A stretch of 23,843 nt of DNA from Acetobacteraceae bacterium (GTDB lineage: Bacteria; Pseudomonadota; Alphaproteobacteria; Acetobacterales; Acetobacteraceae), in contig DNXO01000073.1 in assembly GCA_003506895.1 (NCBI GenBank), forward strand, positions 1 to 23,843, written 5' to 3'. The notes beneath the pieces are model-generated. The model made no database searches. It was not told where the DNA came from and was given only the letters and a program-made list of their open reading frames with translations. This document shows, piece after piece, positions 14,445 through 23,159 of this stretch (its first letter is position 1; each line of letters opens with the position of its first letter). The translations under genes and the position numbers were made by a program.

Positions 14445-16343
14445 ATGCGGGCATTCGACCTTCGTTACCTCGGTCAGCAAGGCGACACTGGGGCCACGTC
14501 GCCCTTCGATGACCAGTCCTGGTTGACGGACGTCAGTGGCGGGGCCTTCGGCGAGGCCTATCCGGTCGCAGGGCCAAATCCGGGCCTAAATCCCGTCGGG
14601 CCGACGCCCCCCGGTTCTGCCGGAACCTCCACGGACGATGGATTGACCCTGATTGGCTCGGTCGGGTCCGATAGCTCCCGCGGCGCCGGATCGACCGGGT
14701 CTGGCGGCACCGGCACGACCACCACATCGACCACCACATCGTCCTCAACGGGCCTTGTAATCAATATCACCTGGGACTCCAGCGTCGCATCCGCACCGAG
14801 CGGGTTTCAGGCGGCGGTGCTCAATGCAGCGCAGTTTATCGAAGCGAACTACAGTGATCCGGTCACGATCAATGTGAACGTCGGTTACGGTGAGGTCGGC
14901 GGAACAGCGCTCGGCAGCAACGCGCTGGGATCGAGCCTGACGTCGCTGGCCTCGGTGTCCTATTCGACGCTGTATAATGCCCTGAAGGCTGACGCGACCA
15001 CGGCGTCGGATACGGGAGCGGTCGCGTCGTTGGCGACCAGCGCGCCGGTCAGCGGCGGTTTCGCAGTCACCACCGCACAGGCCAAGGCCCTGGGACTTTC
15101 CCCGGCCTCCGGTACGGCGACGGACGGATCGATCGGGTTCTCCAGCACGTCGGCCTTTACCTATAACGACACCAACGGTGTGGCCTCCGGCGCATACGAT
15201 TTCAACGCAGTCGCGGTGCATGAGTTCACCGAGGTCATGGGCAGGCTTCTGCTGACGGGTAACACGCTGGGAACAACCACAAACTATTATGACCCGTTGG
15301 ACCTGTTCCATTATTCCGCACCGGGGGTCAGGGACTTCTCCGCGAGCACGCCCGGGTATTTCTCGATCAACAGCGGCACGACCAGCCTGCAGACCTTCAA
15401 TACTCAGTCCGGCGGCGACGCGGGCGACTGGGCTGGTGCCACCGTTGATGCAGCGAACGCCTTCGCGACGGCGGGCGTGGTGGAGCCGGTTTCGAATGCC
15501 GATCTGACGGCAATGGATGTTATTGGCTGGAATCGGGTGTCCACAACACCGACCGGCGTCTCCATAGCCGCGGACCCATCCGGTTTGGCCGCGGCACAGG
15601 GCAGTGGTGCGCTATCGGCCAATGTCGCGCTGGCCCAAGTTGCCCAGACCGGGGGTAATTCGGCCGATAGCTTCACCTATTCCCTCGGTGGAGCGGGTGC
15701 CTCGGCCTTCACGCTGGCCAGCGCCAACAATGTTGGCACCCTGGCGACCGGTGCGGCGGGCGTCGCGGGTGGGACGAACGGCCAGCTTTACGCGTTGACC
15801 CTGACGGCAACCGATACGACGACGGGGAACACGTCCCCTGCCTCGCCGTTCGACGTTATTGTCGGCGGCATTGGCGGCGACACGGTGTCCGTTGCGACAC
15901 TGAGCGGCGCATTGGGGGTGGCAACACCGACCTTTGTTTACGGGCTGGCGGGGAACGACGTGATCAGCGGGTCGAGCATGACCGGGAAATTGTGGCTCGA
16001 TGGCGGGGCGGGCGCCGATACCATGACAGGCGGCAGCGGCGCGAACGCGTATCTGTACGGCGCGACCAGTGACTCCACTAGTTCGGCGATGGATATCATC
16101 ACCAATTTCCACTCGGCGGCGGATCAGATTGATCTGCGCGGATTGGGTATCACGCTGAAATACGCTGGAAAGATTAAGTCGACGAGCCTGGCGGCTGAGT
16201 CGGTGGGATGGCAGAGCAGCGGCGGGAACACGTTCGTTTATGTGAATACAAGCGCCGGGACCGAAAGCACGTCCGCCGCCAACATGAAGATCGAGCTTCA
16301 TGGCGGAATTTCCTTGTCGAGCGGCAATATCCTTCACGCCTAG
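14445..16343 (+). CDS. Secreted RTX-tailed putative metalloprotease (HExxE, NF038122-like)
   Basis: This 632-residue, glycine-, serine- and threonine-rich, nearly cysteine-free protein has no N-terminal signal peptide. A low-complexity Gly/Thr/Ser linker spans about residues 80-103. The protease-like domain follows (INITWDSSVASAPSGFQAAV, NVGYGEVGG) and contains HEFTEVMGR with His259, Glu260 and Glu263, then LFHYSAPGVRDF and DLTAMDVIGWN. A cadherin-like beta domain covers about residues 365-475. The C-terminus has RTX-like Asp/Gly repeats (GLAGNDVISG, DGGAGADTMTGG, about 500-540) and IITNFHSAADQIDLRGLG, which resembles the serralysin secretion domain. This predicts calcium-dependent folding and type I secretion. 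No type I exporter gene is nearby. The HExxE in place of HExxH is family-typical as I recall, but proteolysis is inferred, not shown. Confidence 0.82.
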   Translation: MRAFDLRYLGQQGDTGATSPFDDQSWLTDVSGGAFGEAYPVAGPNPGLNPVGPTPPGSAGTSTDDGLTLIGSVGSDSSRGAGSTGSGGTGTTTTSTTTSSSTGLVINITWDSSVASAPSGFQAAVLNAAQFIEANYSDPVTINVNVGYGEVGGTALGSNALGSSLTSLASVSYSTLYNALKADATTASDTGAVASLATSAPVSGGFAVTTAQAKALGLSPASGTATDGSIGFSSTSAFTYNDTNGVASGAYDFNAVAVHEFTEVMGRLLLTGNTLGTTTNYYDPLDLFHYSAPGVRDFSASTPGYFSINSGTTSLQTFNTQSGGDAGDWAGATVDAANAFATAGVVEPVSNADLTAMDVIGWNRVSTTPTGVSIAADPSGLAAAQGSGALSANVALAQVAQTGGNSADSFTYSLGGAGASAFTLASANNVGTLATGAAGVAGGTNGQLYALTLTATDTTTGNTSPASPFDVIVGGIGGDTVSVATLSGALGVATPTFVYGLAGNDVISGSSMTGKLWLDGGAGADTMTGGSGANAYLYGATSDSTSSAMDIITNFHSAADQIDLRGLGITLKYAGKIKSTSLAAESVGWQSSGGNTFVYVNTSAGTESTSAANMKIELHGGISLSSGNILHA

Positions 16344-16392
16344 GCGGCGATACCCAATAGGGCGAATGAGGCCAACGCGTCTCGGGGTGACT

Positions 16393-16411
16393 GCAACGGC
16401 CTTGGCGTTGC
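16393..16411. terminator. Possible terminator between convergent genes
   Basis: The stem GCAACG/CGTTGC with a 7-nt loop lies in the 71-bp gap between the RTX protease and the transporter gene. No T-run is present. Confidence 0.3.
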
Positions 16412-16414
16412 GGA

Positions 16415-17659
16415 CTACCCCAGCAGCGCCCCCGCGACCGCGCCGCTCATGCAGGTCGCCAGCGTTCCGGACAGGATCGTTCGCAATCCCAGTTCCACGA
16501 TCTCCCCCCGCCGGAACGGCACCATCGCGCCGAGGCCACCGATCACGATCCCCAAGCTGCCAAAGTTGGCGAACCCGCAAAGGGCATAGGTCAGGATGAT
16601 CCGCGTGCGCGGAGAGAACGCATCGGCCGGCATCTGGGCGAAATTCAAATAGGCAACGAATTCGTTCAGCACGGTCTTGGTCGCCATCAGCATCGAGGCC
16701 GCGCCCGTCTCTGCCCAGGGCACGCCGATCAACCACATCACCGGCCGGAAAGGGAGGGCGAACAACCGCTGTAGCGTGATCGCCGCGCCGTCCCAGTCGG
16801 GCAGAAGACCCAGGGCCATATTAGCGAGGGTGACGAGCGCGACGGTGACCAGCAGCACGGCGATGATCGCGGCCAGGATCGGGATGCCGTCGATCGTTCC
16901 CTTGACCAGCGCGTCCAGGTTGCCGTGCGGCGGGTCCTCAATCACCAAGCGCCCCTCCGCTCCGTCGCCCGGCGTGAACGGCACCATCAACGCGGCGATC
17001 GCCAGTCCGGCGGGCGTGCTGATGATGGAGGCGATCAGGATGTTTCCGAGTGCATTCGGAACGAGCGGCGAGAGGAACGAGGCGTAGATGATCATCACCG
17101 TGCCGGCCACGCCGGCCATGCCGCAGGTCATCAGCGCGAACAACTCGCCGCGCTGCATACGGGCGAGGTAAGGGCGGACCAGCAACGGGGCCTCGACCAT
17201 GCCGACAAAGACATGCACCGCGGCGCCGAGGGCCAGCGGACCGCTGATGCCCATCGAACGGCGCAGCAGCCATGCGAACCCGGACGTCACCCGTTGCAGC
17301 ACGCCCCAGTAGAACAGCAGCGAGGCCAGGGCGCTGATCGTCAGCACCAGCGGCAGGGCCTGGAACGCCAGGATGAAGCTGGCGCCGGGATGGGCCTCGG
17401 CGAAGGCCGGGGCGCCGCCGCCGAGGTAGCCGAACACGAACTGCGTGCCGGTCAGGGTCGCCGCGTGCAGTGCGTTCGCGGCGTCGTTCAGCCAGAACAT
17501 CGCCTGGTTCGCGCCTGGTATCCCGATCAGAATCACGGCGAAGACGATCTGCAGCACCACACCGCTGATCACGGTGCGCCACGGGATCCGGCGCTTGTCC
17601 TCGCTGCACAGGAAGGCGAACAACAGCAAGGCGCCAAGCCCCAGAACCGCATGCAGCAT
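16415..17659 (-). CDS. CNT-family nucleoside-type transporter (NupC-like)
   Basis: This 414-residue membrane protein is a concentrative nucleoside transporter by pattern. It opens with hydrophobic helices (MLHAVLGLGALLLFAFL). The hairpin region GMVEAPLLVRPYLARMQRGELFALMTCGMAGVAGTVM and the second repeat KTVLNEFVAYLNF and GFANFGSLGIVIGGLG are diagnostic. Relative to the Vibrio CNT structure, ribose-contacting Glu (333 here), Asn365 and Ser368 are kept. The nucleobase-contacting Gln-Thr before Glu156 is replaced by Met154-Val155, so the substrate may not be an ordinary nucleoside. The ATG at 17659 lies 5 bases after the stop of the ThDP enzyme, so the two are translationally coupled. The open frame upstream of 17659 is a shadow of that gene. 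Uptake by Na+ or H+ symport across the inner membrane is expected. Confidence 0.9.
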   Translation of the reverse strand: MLHAVLGLGALLLFAFLCSEDKRRIPWRTVISGVVLQIVFAVILIGIPGANQAMFWLNDAANALHAATLTGTQFVFGYLGGGAPAFAEAHPGASFILAFQALPLVLTISALASLLFYWGVLQRVTSGFAWLLRRSMGISGPLALGAAVHVFVGMVEAPLLVRPYLARMQRGELFALMTCGMAGVAGTVMIIYASFLSPLVPNALGNILIASIISTPAGLAIAALMVPFTPGDGAEGRLVIEDPPHGNLDALVKGTIDGIPILAAIIAVLLVTVALVTLANMALGLLPDWDGAAITLQRLFALPFRPVMWLIGVPWAETGAASMLMATKTVLNEFVAYLNFAQMPADAFSPRTRIILTYALCGFANFGSLGIVIGGLGAMVPFRRGEIVELGLRTILSGTLATCMSGAVAGALLG

Positions 17660-17664
17660 CCGGA

Positions 17665-19323
17665 TCAGCCGGCCGGCTTCTGGTTGAACGGGTAATAGGG
17701 TGGGAATTCGCCCACCGCGTGCATATCGACTTCCACCATCGTCAGCCCCTTGATCGCCAATGCCTTGGCAACTGTATCGCCAAACGTATCGGCGGACGAG
17801 CAACGGAAATAGGGAATGTCGGACAAGCCACAGAGCTTTTCGATCTCCGGGCTTTCCAGATCGGCATAGAAGCGCCGCCCGCCCGAGGTCGCGTCCTGGA
17901 TGCGCTTGATGACGCCATAGCCGCGGTCGTTCATCACGATCACGGTCATGTCCAGGTTCTCCTGCACGGCGGTCCAGAGCTCGCCGACGTTGAGGAAGAA
18001 GCCGCCATCGCCTGTCATCACAACCGTCTTGCGGTCGCCGGCCGCGGCGGCGGCCCCGATGCCCAGGCACAGGCCCTGGCCGATGCCGGCGCCGACCGGA
18101 TAGACGTTCTGGTTCGGTGCGTTCAGCGGAAAGACGCGGTTGCCCCAGGTGGTGTTGTTCTGGGTGACGTCGCGCGCCCAGATCGCATCGCGGGGCATGA
18201 CTTTGCGCAGTTGGGCGCTGAAGGTTCCGTAGGAGCCGAGGGTTTCGATGAAAATCCGCTGGGCGTTGCGCTTGAGTTCCTCGAACTCTTGCGGATAGCT
18301 GGCGGCGATTTTCATCTTGCCCTCGATCCGGCGGACCAGGCCTTCCAGGGTCCCATTCGCGTCGCCGCAAACGAAATACTGGCTGGGGTAGGTGCGGCCA
18401 TTGGCCATCGGATCCGAGTCGATCTGGATCAGATTGGCGGGCAGGCCGACGCGGAAATCGTTGGTTTCATGGCCACGGATGCGGCACCCGACGACGAGGC
18501 AGAGATCGACGGTTTTGTAGAATGCCTCGATCACCGGCATGCCGATGCCGGTCAGCCCGCCCATGTTGCGCGGATGATCTTCCGGCACCGTTGCCCGACC
18601 GTTGAAGCTGGTGACCATGCCGAAGCCCATGTCGAGCAGTCTGGCCGCCGGGCTGCCGGCCTTCTTGGCCCCATTGCCCAGCCACAACATCGGCCGCTTC
18701 GCCGCCAGAACGCGCTCGGCGAGTTCGTCCAGCTCGATGTCCGTGGGCACGCGCGGCGGCGGCAGCGGCAGGACGAAATTGTCCAGCATCGCCGGGCGGG
18801 GGAGCTTGGCGCGTTGCAGATCGATCGGGACTTCCACGCTGACCGGCCCCATCGGGGCCGACAGTGCCAGCGTTGCCGCCTGGGTCAGCGTGCCAAGGGC
18901 GCTTTCAGCGGAGCGGATGCGATAGGCGCCTTTGCCGACAGACGCCATCATACCAAGCTGGTCGAAAGCGTCGTGGACAGCGCCCATGCCGCGATCGACG
19001 AACTTGGTCGAGGTTTGGCCGGTGATGTGCAGGACGGGGGAGCCGGCGAAGCGCGCCTCGATCAGGCCGCCGATGGTGTTGGCGGCGCCGGGGCCGGTGG
19101 AGGAGAAGATCACACCCAGGCCCTGGTTCACGCGGGCATAGCCGTCGGCCATGTGGGCGCCGCCGAGCTCGCCACGGGCCATCATGAAGCGGATGGTGTT
19201 GCGCCGGCCGATCGCGTCCAGCATCGGAATGTTGTGAACGGATGCGATGCCGAACACGTTGCTCACGCCACAGGCGGCGAGAAACTCGGCGACGAGGTCG
19301 GCAACGGTGTAGTCTGTGGTCAT
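17665..19323 (-). CDS. Thiamine diphosphate-dependent enzyme, acetolactate synthase/benzoylformate decarboxylase-like
   Basis: This 552-residue protein has the three-domain ThDP decarboxylase architecture. The N-terminal Pyr domain has YTVADLVAEFLAACGVSNVFGI and the activating Glu52 (MARGELGGAHMADGYAR). A central domain follows (from about 190). The C-terminal PP domain carries GDGGFFLNVGELWTAVQENLDMTVIVMNDRGYG, the GDG...N metal/cofactor motif. Lyase, oxidase or ligase activity on a 2-oxo acid is expected; the substrate cannot be assigned, and no small acetolactate synthase subunit is adjacent. The partner gene downstream is a CNT transporter 5 bases away, suggesting that the enzyme acts on, or downstream of, what the transporter imports. 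A purine run (AGGGGGAAA) lies upstream of the ATG. Confidence 0.88.
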   Translation of the reverse strand: MTTDYTVADLVAEFLAACGVSNVFGIASVHNIPMLDAIGRRNTIRFMMARGELGGAHMADGYARVNQGLGVIFSSTGPGAANTIGGLIEARFAGSPVLHITGQTSTKFVDRGMGAVHDAFDQLGMMASVGKGAYRIRSAESALGTLTQAATLALSAPMGPVSVEVPIDLQRAKLPRPAMLDNFVLPLPPPRVPTDIELDELAERVLAAKRPMLWLGNGAKKAGSPAARLLDMGFGMVTSFNGRATVPEDHPRNMGGLTGIGMPVIEAFYKTVDLCLVVGCRIRGHETNDFRVGLPANLIQIDSDPMANGRTYPSQYFVCGDANGTLEGLVRRIEGKMKIAASYPQEFEELKRNAQRIFIETLGSYGTFSAQLRKVMPRDAIWARDVTQNNTTWGNRVFPLNAPNQNVYPVGAGIGQGLCLGIGAAAAAGDRKTVVMTGDGGFFLNVGELWTAVQENLDMTVIVMNDRGYGVIKRIQDATSGGRRFYADLESPEIEKLCGLSDIPYFRCSSADTFGDTVAKALAIKGLTMVEVDMHAVGEFPPYYPFNQKPAG

Positions 19324-19352
19324 GTGGTGGATTTCCCCCTTTTGATGCGGGG

Positions 19353-19381
19353 AAGCTGGATCAGGCGCGGCGTGGGGTCAA
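19353..19381 (-). promoter_or_regulatory. Tentative promoter of the ThDP enzyme-transporter operon
   Basis: On the minus strand TTGACC (19376-19381) is followed after 17 bp by CAGCTT (19353-19358). The -10 match is poor. It is 30 bases upstream of the start codon. Nearby GGACTCAGTCC (19406-19416), a perfect palindrome around one base, could be an operator for this operon or for the divergent GH5 gene. Confidence 0.3.
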
Positions 19382-19442
19382 TGGCTCCGCTGCACGACCA
19401 ATTGAGGACTCAGTCCCGGGGTATTCGGGCATCCTCCCGACC

Positions 19443-20549
19443 ATGCGAAACGTTATTTTACCGATCATCGGTCTTCTCCTTCTTGCCTCACCGTTGCAGG
19501 CGCGGGCGGCTTCGGCGACCCTTTTGCCGCCGGGCGCGCTTAGCACCAGCGGCGCCCAGATCGTCGGTCAGGACGGACACCCCGTGCGGCTTACCTGCGT
19601 CGGCTGGAACCAGGTGAACGAGGGTATCTCGCTCGATCGCCAGACCGCGCTGATGGCTCAGCATGGTTTCAACTGCATCCGGTTCTCCTGGGTCAATGCG
19701 ACCATGCAGGCTGATCTACGGATGATCGACAGGGTCGCCGCGGCCGCGAGCAAGGCGGGGCTGCGGCTTGTGTTGGACAATCACACCAACGAACCAGGCC
19801 ATGGTGATCGGGACAATTGGGGCGCCCAGCAGAAGAACGGGTTATGGTACGACCTGGGCGGCGCCTCGGACGACACTGACGGCGGCGGGAACAAGGGAAC
19901 GGTGACCGACGCCAAATTCCTCGCGGATTGGCAAGCAGTCGCTCGTCATTACGCCGGCAATCCAACTGTGATCGCCTACGATCTGCGCAACGAACCGCTG
20001 GATTACCCGCATATGAGCATTTGGGGCGGAGGGGGCGACCGCGATATCCGGGCGATGTATGAGCGTGTCGGCAACGCGATCCTGGCGATCGACCCACACA
20101 AGCTGATCGTCGTGGAGCCGCCGAACAGCGATTGTCGCAGGGTGCGGAAATACCCGCTTTCCCTCGATGTTCCCGGGAAGCTGGTTTACTCCGTACATGA
20201 ATATCCCGGGGAGATCAGCGCGCAAAAGGTCAGCAGCGGGCCTGCCCTGATCGAGCGAATGAACCGGATGTGGGGCTGGCTGATTAACGAGAATATCGCG
20301 CCGGTCTTCGTGGGAGAGATGGGCTCCTCGATGATCAGCGACCAAAGCCGAGCCTGGGCGGCGACGATTGTTCCGTATTTGAATGGGACTGGTTCGGATG
20401 GGCTGAAGATTGCGCCGAACGGCAAGGGCGTTTCAACGGACTGGTGGGCCTGGGGGCACCTGGCCGGGCAAAATCCCAACGGGACGCTGAAGGCGGATTG
20501 GGTGACCCCTCGGCCGGAACAGGAGGCGGTGTATTCGAAGCTGCGGTAG
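19443..20549 (+). CDS. Secreted glycoside hydrolase family 5 enzyme
   Basis: This 368-residue protein starts with a clear Sec signal peptide, MRNVILPIIGLLLLASPLQARA, cleaved near residue 22. The GH5 TIM barrel follows, with RLTCVGWNQVNEG, NCIRFSWV and RLVLDNHTNEP. The acid/base Glu184 lies in YDLRNEPLDYP and the nucleophile Glu292 in FVGEMGSS. VHEYPG and the late TDWWAWG are also GH5 signatures. The enzyme is a retaining endoglucanase, mannanase or related beta-glycanase acting in the periplasm or outside the cell; the subfamily cannot be fixed by eye. The Asp/Gly-rich insert DDTDGGGNKGT lies in the barrel. No strong Shine-Dalgarno is visible; the signal peptide fixes the start. A possible terminator follows. 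Confidence 0.9.
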   Translation: MRNVILPIIGLLLLASPLQARAASATLLPPGALSTSGAQIVGQDGHPVRLTCVGWNQVNEGISLDRQTALMAQHGFNCIRFSWVNATMQADLRMIDRVAAAASKAGLRLVLDNHTNEPGHGDRDNWGAQQKNGLWYDLGGASDDTDGGGNKGTVTDAKFLADWQAVARHYAGNPTVIAYDLRNEPLDYPHMSIWGGGGDRDIRAMYERVGNAILAIDPHKLIVVEPPNSDCRRVRKYPLSLDVPGKLVYSVHEYPGEISAQKVSSGPALIERMNRMWGWLINENIAPVFVGEMGSSMISDQSRAWAATIVPYLNGTGSDGLKIAPNGKGVSTDWWAWGHLAGQNPNGTLKADWVTPRPEQEAVYSKLR

Positions 20550-20550
20550 G

Positions 20551-20572
20551 GCTACCGTCGCGCGAGGGTAGC
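20551..20572 (+). terminator. Possible terminator of the GH5 gene
   Basis: A perfect 6-bp stem GCTACC/GGTAGC with a 10-nt loop begins 2 bases after the stop codon. No T-run follows. The position supports a role in ending transcription. Confidence 0.45.
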
Positions 20573-20586
20573 GGTGCGGCTTGTCG

Positions 20587-21146
20587 TCAAGATGTGAATC
20601 CAGAGCCTCCACGATCGGGGGCATCGCTGGTCGACCGCCCAAGCCGCTTTGTCAAAGCCTTCGTAAACCGGTAAGTTCTGCCAAGGATTGGCCTTACGCG
20701 AGGCGGGCGACTTTCAAAAGTCACGCGCCCCTTTTCGCCAAATGCGGCGACCAGGGTTCGCATAACGAAATAGCCTGACGTCATCCCATGAAGCCGGTTG
20801 GCGCGCCGATAATATCGCCGCATCGCCGTAATTTGCTCCATGGCCTCGCACGAAATCACGGTGTCGAAGCTGTATCCTGTCCCGGACAAACGATATCGAC
20901 GCCATGCCCCGGTGCAACATCGAGACCAATGTAGCTGCCTCCGTCAAAGAACTGACGGACCGATCCGTTGATATCCAGGCTGCCAATCTCCAGCGTGCGA
21001 GCCGCTGTGAAGAAGCCGGGAAAAGCGGCCTTCAAGGTGGCAATAAATTCAAACTGTTCTAAGTGGGCCACCGACTGGACTCCGTAATTGGCCTTGATCG
21101 GGTTGGGCCTCCCGTAATCCTGACCCGCCGACACTTGCGCAAGCAA
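20587..21146 (-). pseudogene. Frameshifted class I SAM-dependent methyltransferase remnant
   Basis: The minus strand from about 21146 encodes a recognisable methyltransferase N-terminal half: HLEQFEFIATLKAAFPGFF, then the SAM-binding LEIGSLDINGSVRQFF and IGLDVAPGHGVDIVCPGQD. That frame then ends at a TGA (20856-20858). The next conserved block, SFDTVISCEAMEQ (motif IV), continues in a different frame that starts about at 20889. A short indel near 20870 therefore broke the gene. Downstream of SCEAMEQ the expected motif with NPHWR and the rest of the core are missing, and the remaining residues to 20587 are unrecognisable. The start is unclear (TTG or GTG near 21134-21146). This type of methyltransferase often sits in polysaccharide loci, consistent with the glycosyltransferase beside it. 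Confidence 0.7.
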
Positions 21147-21281
21147 CTCCCTGTGCTGCTTTTCTCGCCTTGAGAAAACATCCCTGGAGCAGCAATGAGC
21201 TGTGCCAGTGTCTCTTGAAGGGCGAAACGAATTGTAGTGTCAAGGGATACCTTTGGGGGCAAAGCACTGTCCGTGGATCGA
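21147..21281. other. Short AT-richer spacer between the methyltransferase remnant and the glycosyltransferase
   Basis: These 135 bases have noticeably lower GC than the surroundings. They contain no recognisable coding sequence or structure. Confidence 0.4.
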
Positions 21282-23159
21282 TCAGCGCCCCAAATAATAC
21301 GCCCAACTTTTTCCGCGCCGAATCTGATGCGTCCGGATGCGCTGCAGGCTGTTAATTGAGAGGTTCGGGTTCCAGAAGGGATCGTTGTCGAGTTCCTCGG
21401 CCCAATGGCGGCGCATATAGTCCATTTCCGCGCGAAAGCGACGTAGCTTCTCGCCTTCCAGGTCTTCTCCTCGAGAAGCGGACTCCTTGTGATATAATTC
21501 AGCGAACGGGGTCCACACGTTGCGGTAGCCGGCGGCGCGCAGGCGAAGGCACAGATCCACATCGTTGAAGGCGACCTTCAAATTGTGCTCGTCCAGCCCG
21601 CCGACCGCCAGGAACAGATCCCGCCGTACAGCCAGGCAGGCAGCCGTGACGGCTGATGCGGTCCGCACCACCGAGAGCAGGTCGAACGGGCCCGCGCTGT
21701 CCCGCTTCGCGCCGCTGTAAATGTGCCCCGCCACGCCATAAGGCCAGCCAATCCCCAGCAGCACTCCGGCGTGCTGTACCGTATCGTCCTCGTAAAGTAA
21801 CTTTGCGCCCACCGCCCCGATCCCCGGGCGAATCGCATGAGAAACCATTTCTCTCAGCCAGCCAGGCTCGATTATCTCGGTATCGTTGTTCAACAGCAGT
21901 ATGATCTCACCCCGAGCCTCGGCGACCGCTTGGTTATTGATTCGGGAATAGTTGAACGGGCCGGGAATCGGGACCACCCGTACGCGCGGATCGTTGCGCC
22001 AAAGCTCGAACAGCGCCAAGGTTTCGGGTTCTTCACTGCCATTGTCAGCGATCAGCACCTCGATCGCGGCATAATCGGTTCGGTGCAGAAGGCCCGCGAG
22101 GCAAGGGCGCAGCAGATCGGCTTTGTCACGTGTCGGCACGATGACAGAAACGAGTGGCGGAGGATCGGGAACCGGCCAAACGACGTGTGGGGTGCCGGGC
22201 GTCAGGGGCGACGGTTCCAGCCCGGCATCCGAATGGCCGGTTGAGTCAAGGTAATCACGTAACCCCTGAAAAGATGGCGGACAATGCGCGGATATCGCCT
22301 GTCCAGATCCCGTCTTCTGGCAAGAATGGTACAACACACACGGTATATGGCGGATTGCGTTTTCTCCGGCCGCGGCCACCGCGCGCAACGCCAGATCATG
22401 TTCGGGGCTACCCTCCACCCCCTCGCGAAAGCCGCCGATGCCGCGCATCAGATCGGTTCGATAGGCACTGGCATGCCCAATCATGTTTTGCGACAGCAAC
22501 AGATCGGGGTCGAAGTCGGCCTTGAAATAAGGATCGAACCGGCGGCCGGCTTCGTCTATCTTGTCTTCGTCGGCATAAATCACTCGTGCGGCAGGATCAG
22601 CGATCACCGCCAGGCCAATCTCGTACAACGCGTGAACTGGTAGCAGGTCGCCGGGGTTCAGCAGAGCAACCCATTCGCCGTTGGCAAGTCGGAGCGCGTC
22701 ATTTCTAGCGGCCGCGGCGCCACCAAAGCCCTCCCGCCTCATCAACCGAATCCGTGGCTCATTGGCGGAAATCTTCTTCAGCATGCGGTCCACATGCGGT
22801 TCGCGGGAGGCGTCGTCGCAGATGCACAATTCCCATTCGGGCCAGAGTTGTGCTTTCACGGCCGCGATGGACGCGTGGAGATACTCCGCGGGCGGGTTAT
22901 CAACCGGCAGCAGAATGGAAATCAGTGGGCGCACCGGCAAGTCGCCGATATGAGCGCGTATCGCGCTGATGTCAGCCGATGACAGAATGTCATTTCGGAC
23001 GATCCAGCGATCGTAGCGGGCTGAACCGCGGGCGTGATGCCACGCCAGAAGGCGGAGCAGGGTGGGCCCCAGCAGAAACCGCACCATCCGATGCATCCGC
23101 GGATTTCGCCTTAGCCAAAGGCGCACCCGGTCCACTGGCGTTATCAAATTTGCGCTCAT
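21282..23159 (-). CDS. Tandem family 2 glycosyltransferase
   Basis: This 625-residue cytoplasmic protein carries two GT2 domains. Domain 1 (about residues 77-290) has PLISILLPVDNPPAEYL, the nucleotide-binding CICDDAS, LLNPGDLLPVHALYEIG and IYADEDKID. Domain 2 (about 335-560) has PLVSVIVPTRDKADLL, IADNGSEEPETL, ARGEIILLLNNDTEII, and the acceptor-side GGLDEHNLKVAFNDVDLCLRLRAAGYRN. Such tandem enzymes, often rhamnosyl- or similar transferases, extend O-antigen, capsule or surface-layer glycans. Domain 1 has LLNPGDLL where relatives usually have LLDHDDLL, so its metal-binding motif may be impaired. Domain 2 looks intact. The ATG at 23159 is used; a GTG at 23210 would add 17 residues of non-family sequence. 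No clear Shine-Dalgarno is visible. Neighbouring genes are decayed, but this frame is intact over its full length. Confidence 0.9.
   Translation of the reverse strand: MSANLITPVDRVRLWLRRNPRMHRMVRFLLGPTLLRLLAWHHARGSARYDRWIVRNDILSSADISAIRAHIGDLPVRPLISILLPVDNPPAEYLHASIAAVKAQLWPEWELCICDDASREPHVDRMLKKISANEPRIRLMRREGFGGAAAARNDALRLANGEWVALLNPGDLLPVHALYEIGLAVIADPAARVIYADEDKIDEAGRRFDPYFKADFDPDLLLSQNMIGHASAYRTDLMRGIGGFREGVEGSPEHDLALRAVAAAGENAIRHIPCVLYHSCQKTGSGQAISAHCPPSFQGLRDYLDSTGHSDAGLEPSPLTPGTPHVVWPVPDPPPLVSVIVPTRDKADLLRPCLAGLLHRTDYAAIEVLIADNGSEEPETLALFELWRNDPRVRVVPIPGPFNYSRINNQAVAEARGEIILLLNNDTEIIEPGWLREMVSHAIRPGIGAVGAKLLYEDDTVQHAGVLLGIGWPYGVAGHIYSGAKRDSAGPFDLLSVVRTASAVTAACLAVRRDLFLAVGGLDEHNLKVAFNDVDLCLRLRAAGYRNVWTPFAELYHKESASRGEDLEGEKLRRFRAEMDYMRRHWAEELDNDPFWNPNLSINSLQRIRTHQIRRGKSWAYYLGR

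Noticed and set aside
17660..18370. Upstream extension of the transporter frame
   Set aside because: It overlaps the ThDP enzyme in another frame and lacks membrane or family sequence; the transporter starts at 17659.
17719..19617. Plus-strand frame of 632 codons opposite the ThDP enzyme
   Set aside because: Antisense shadow; the opposite strand has cofactor motifs in order, while this frame has none.
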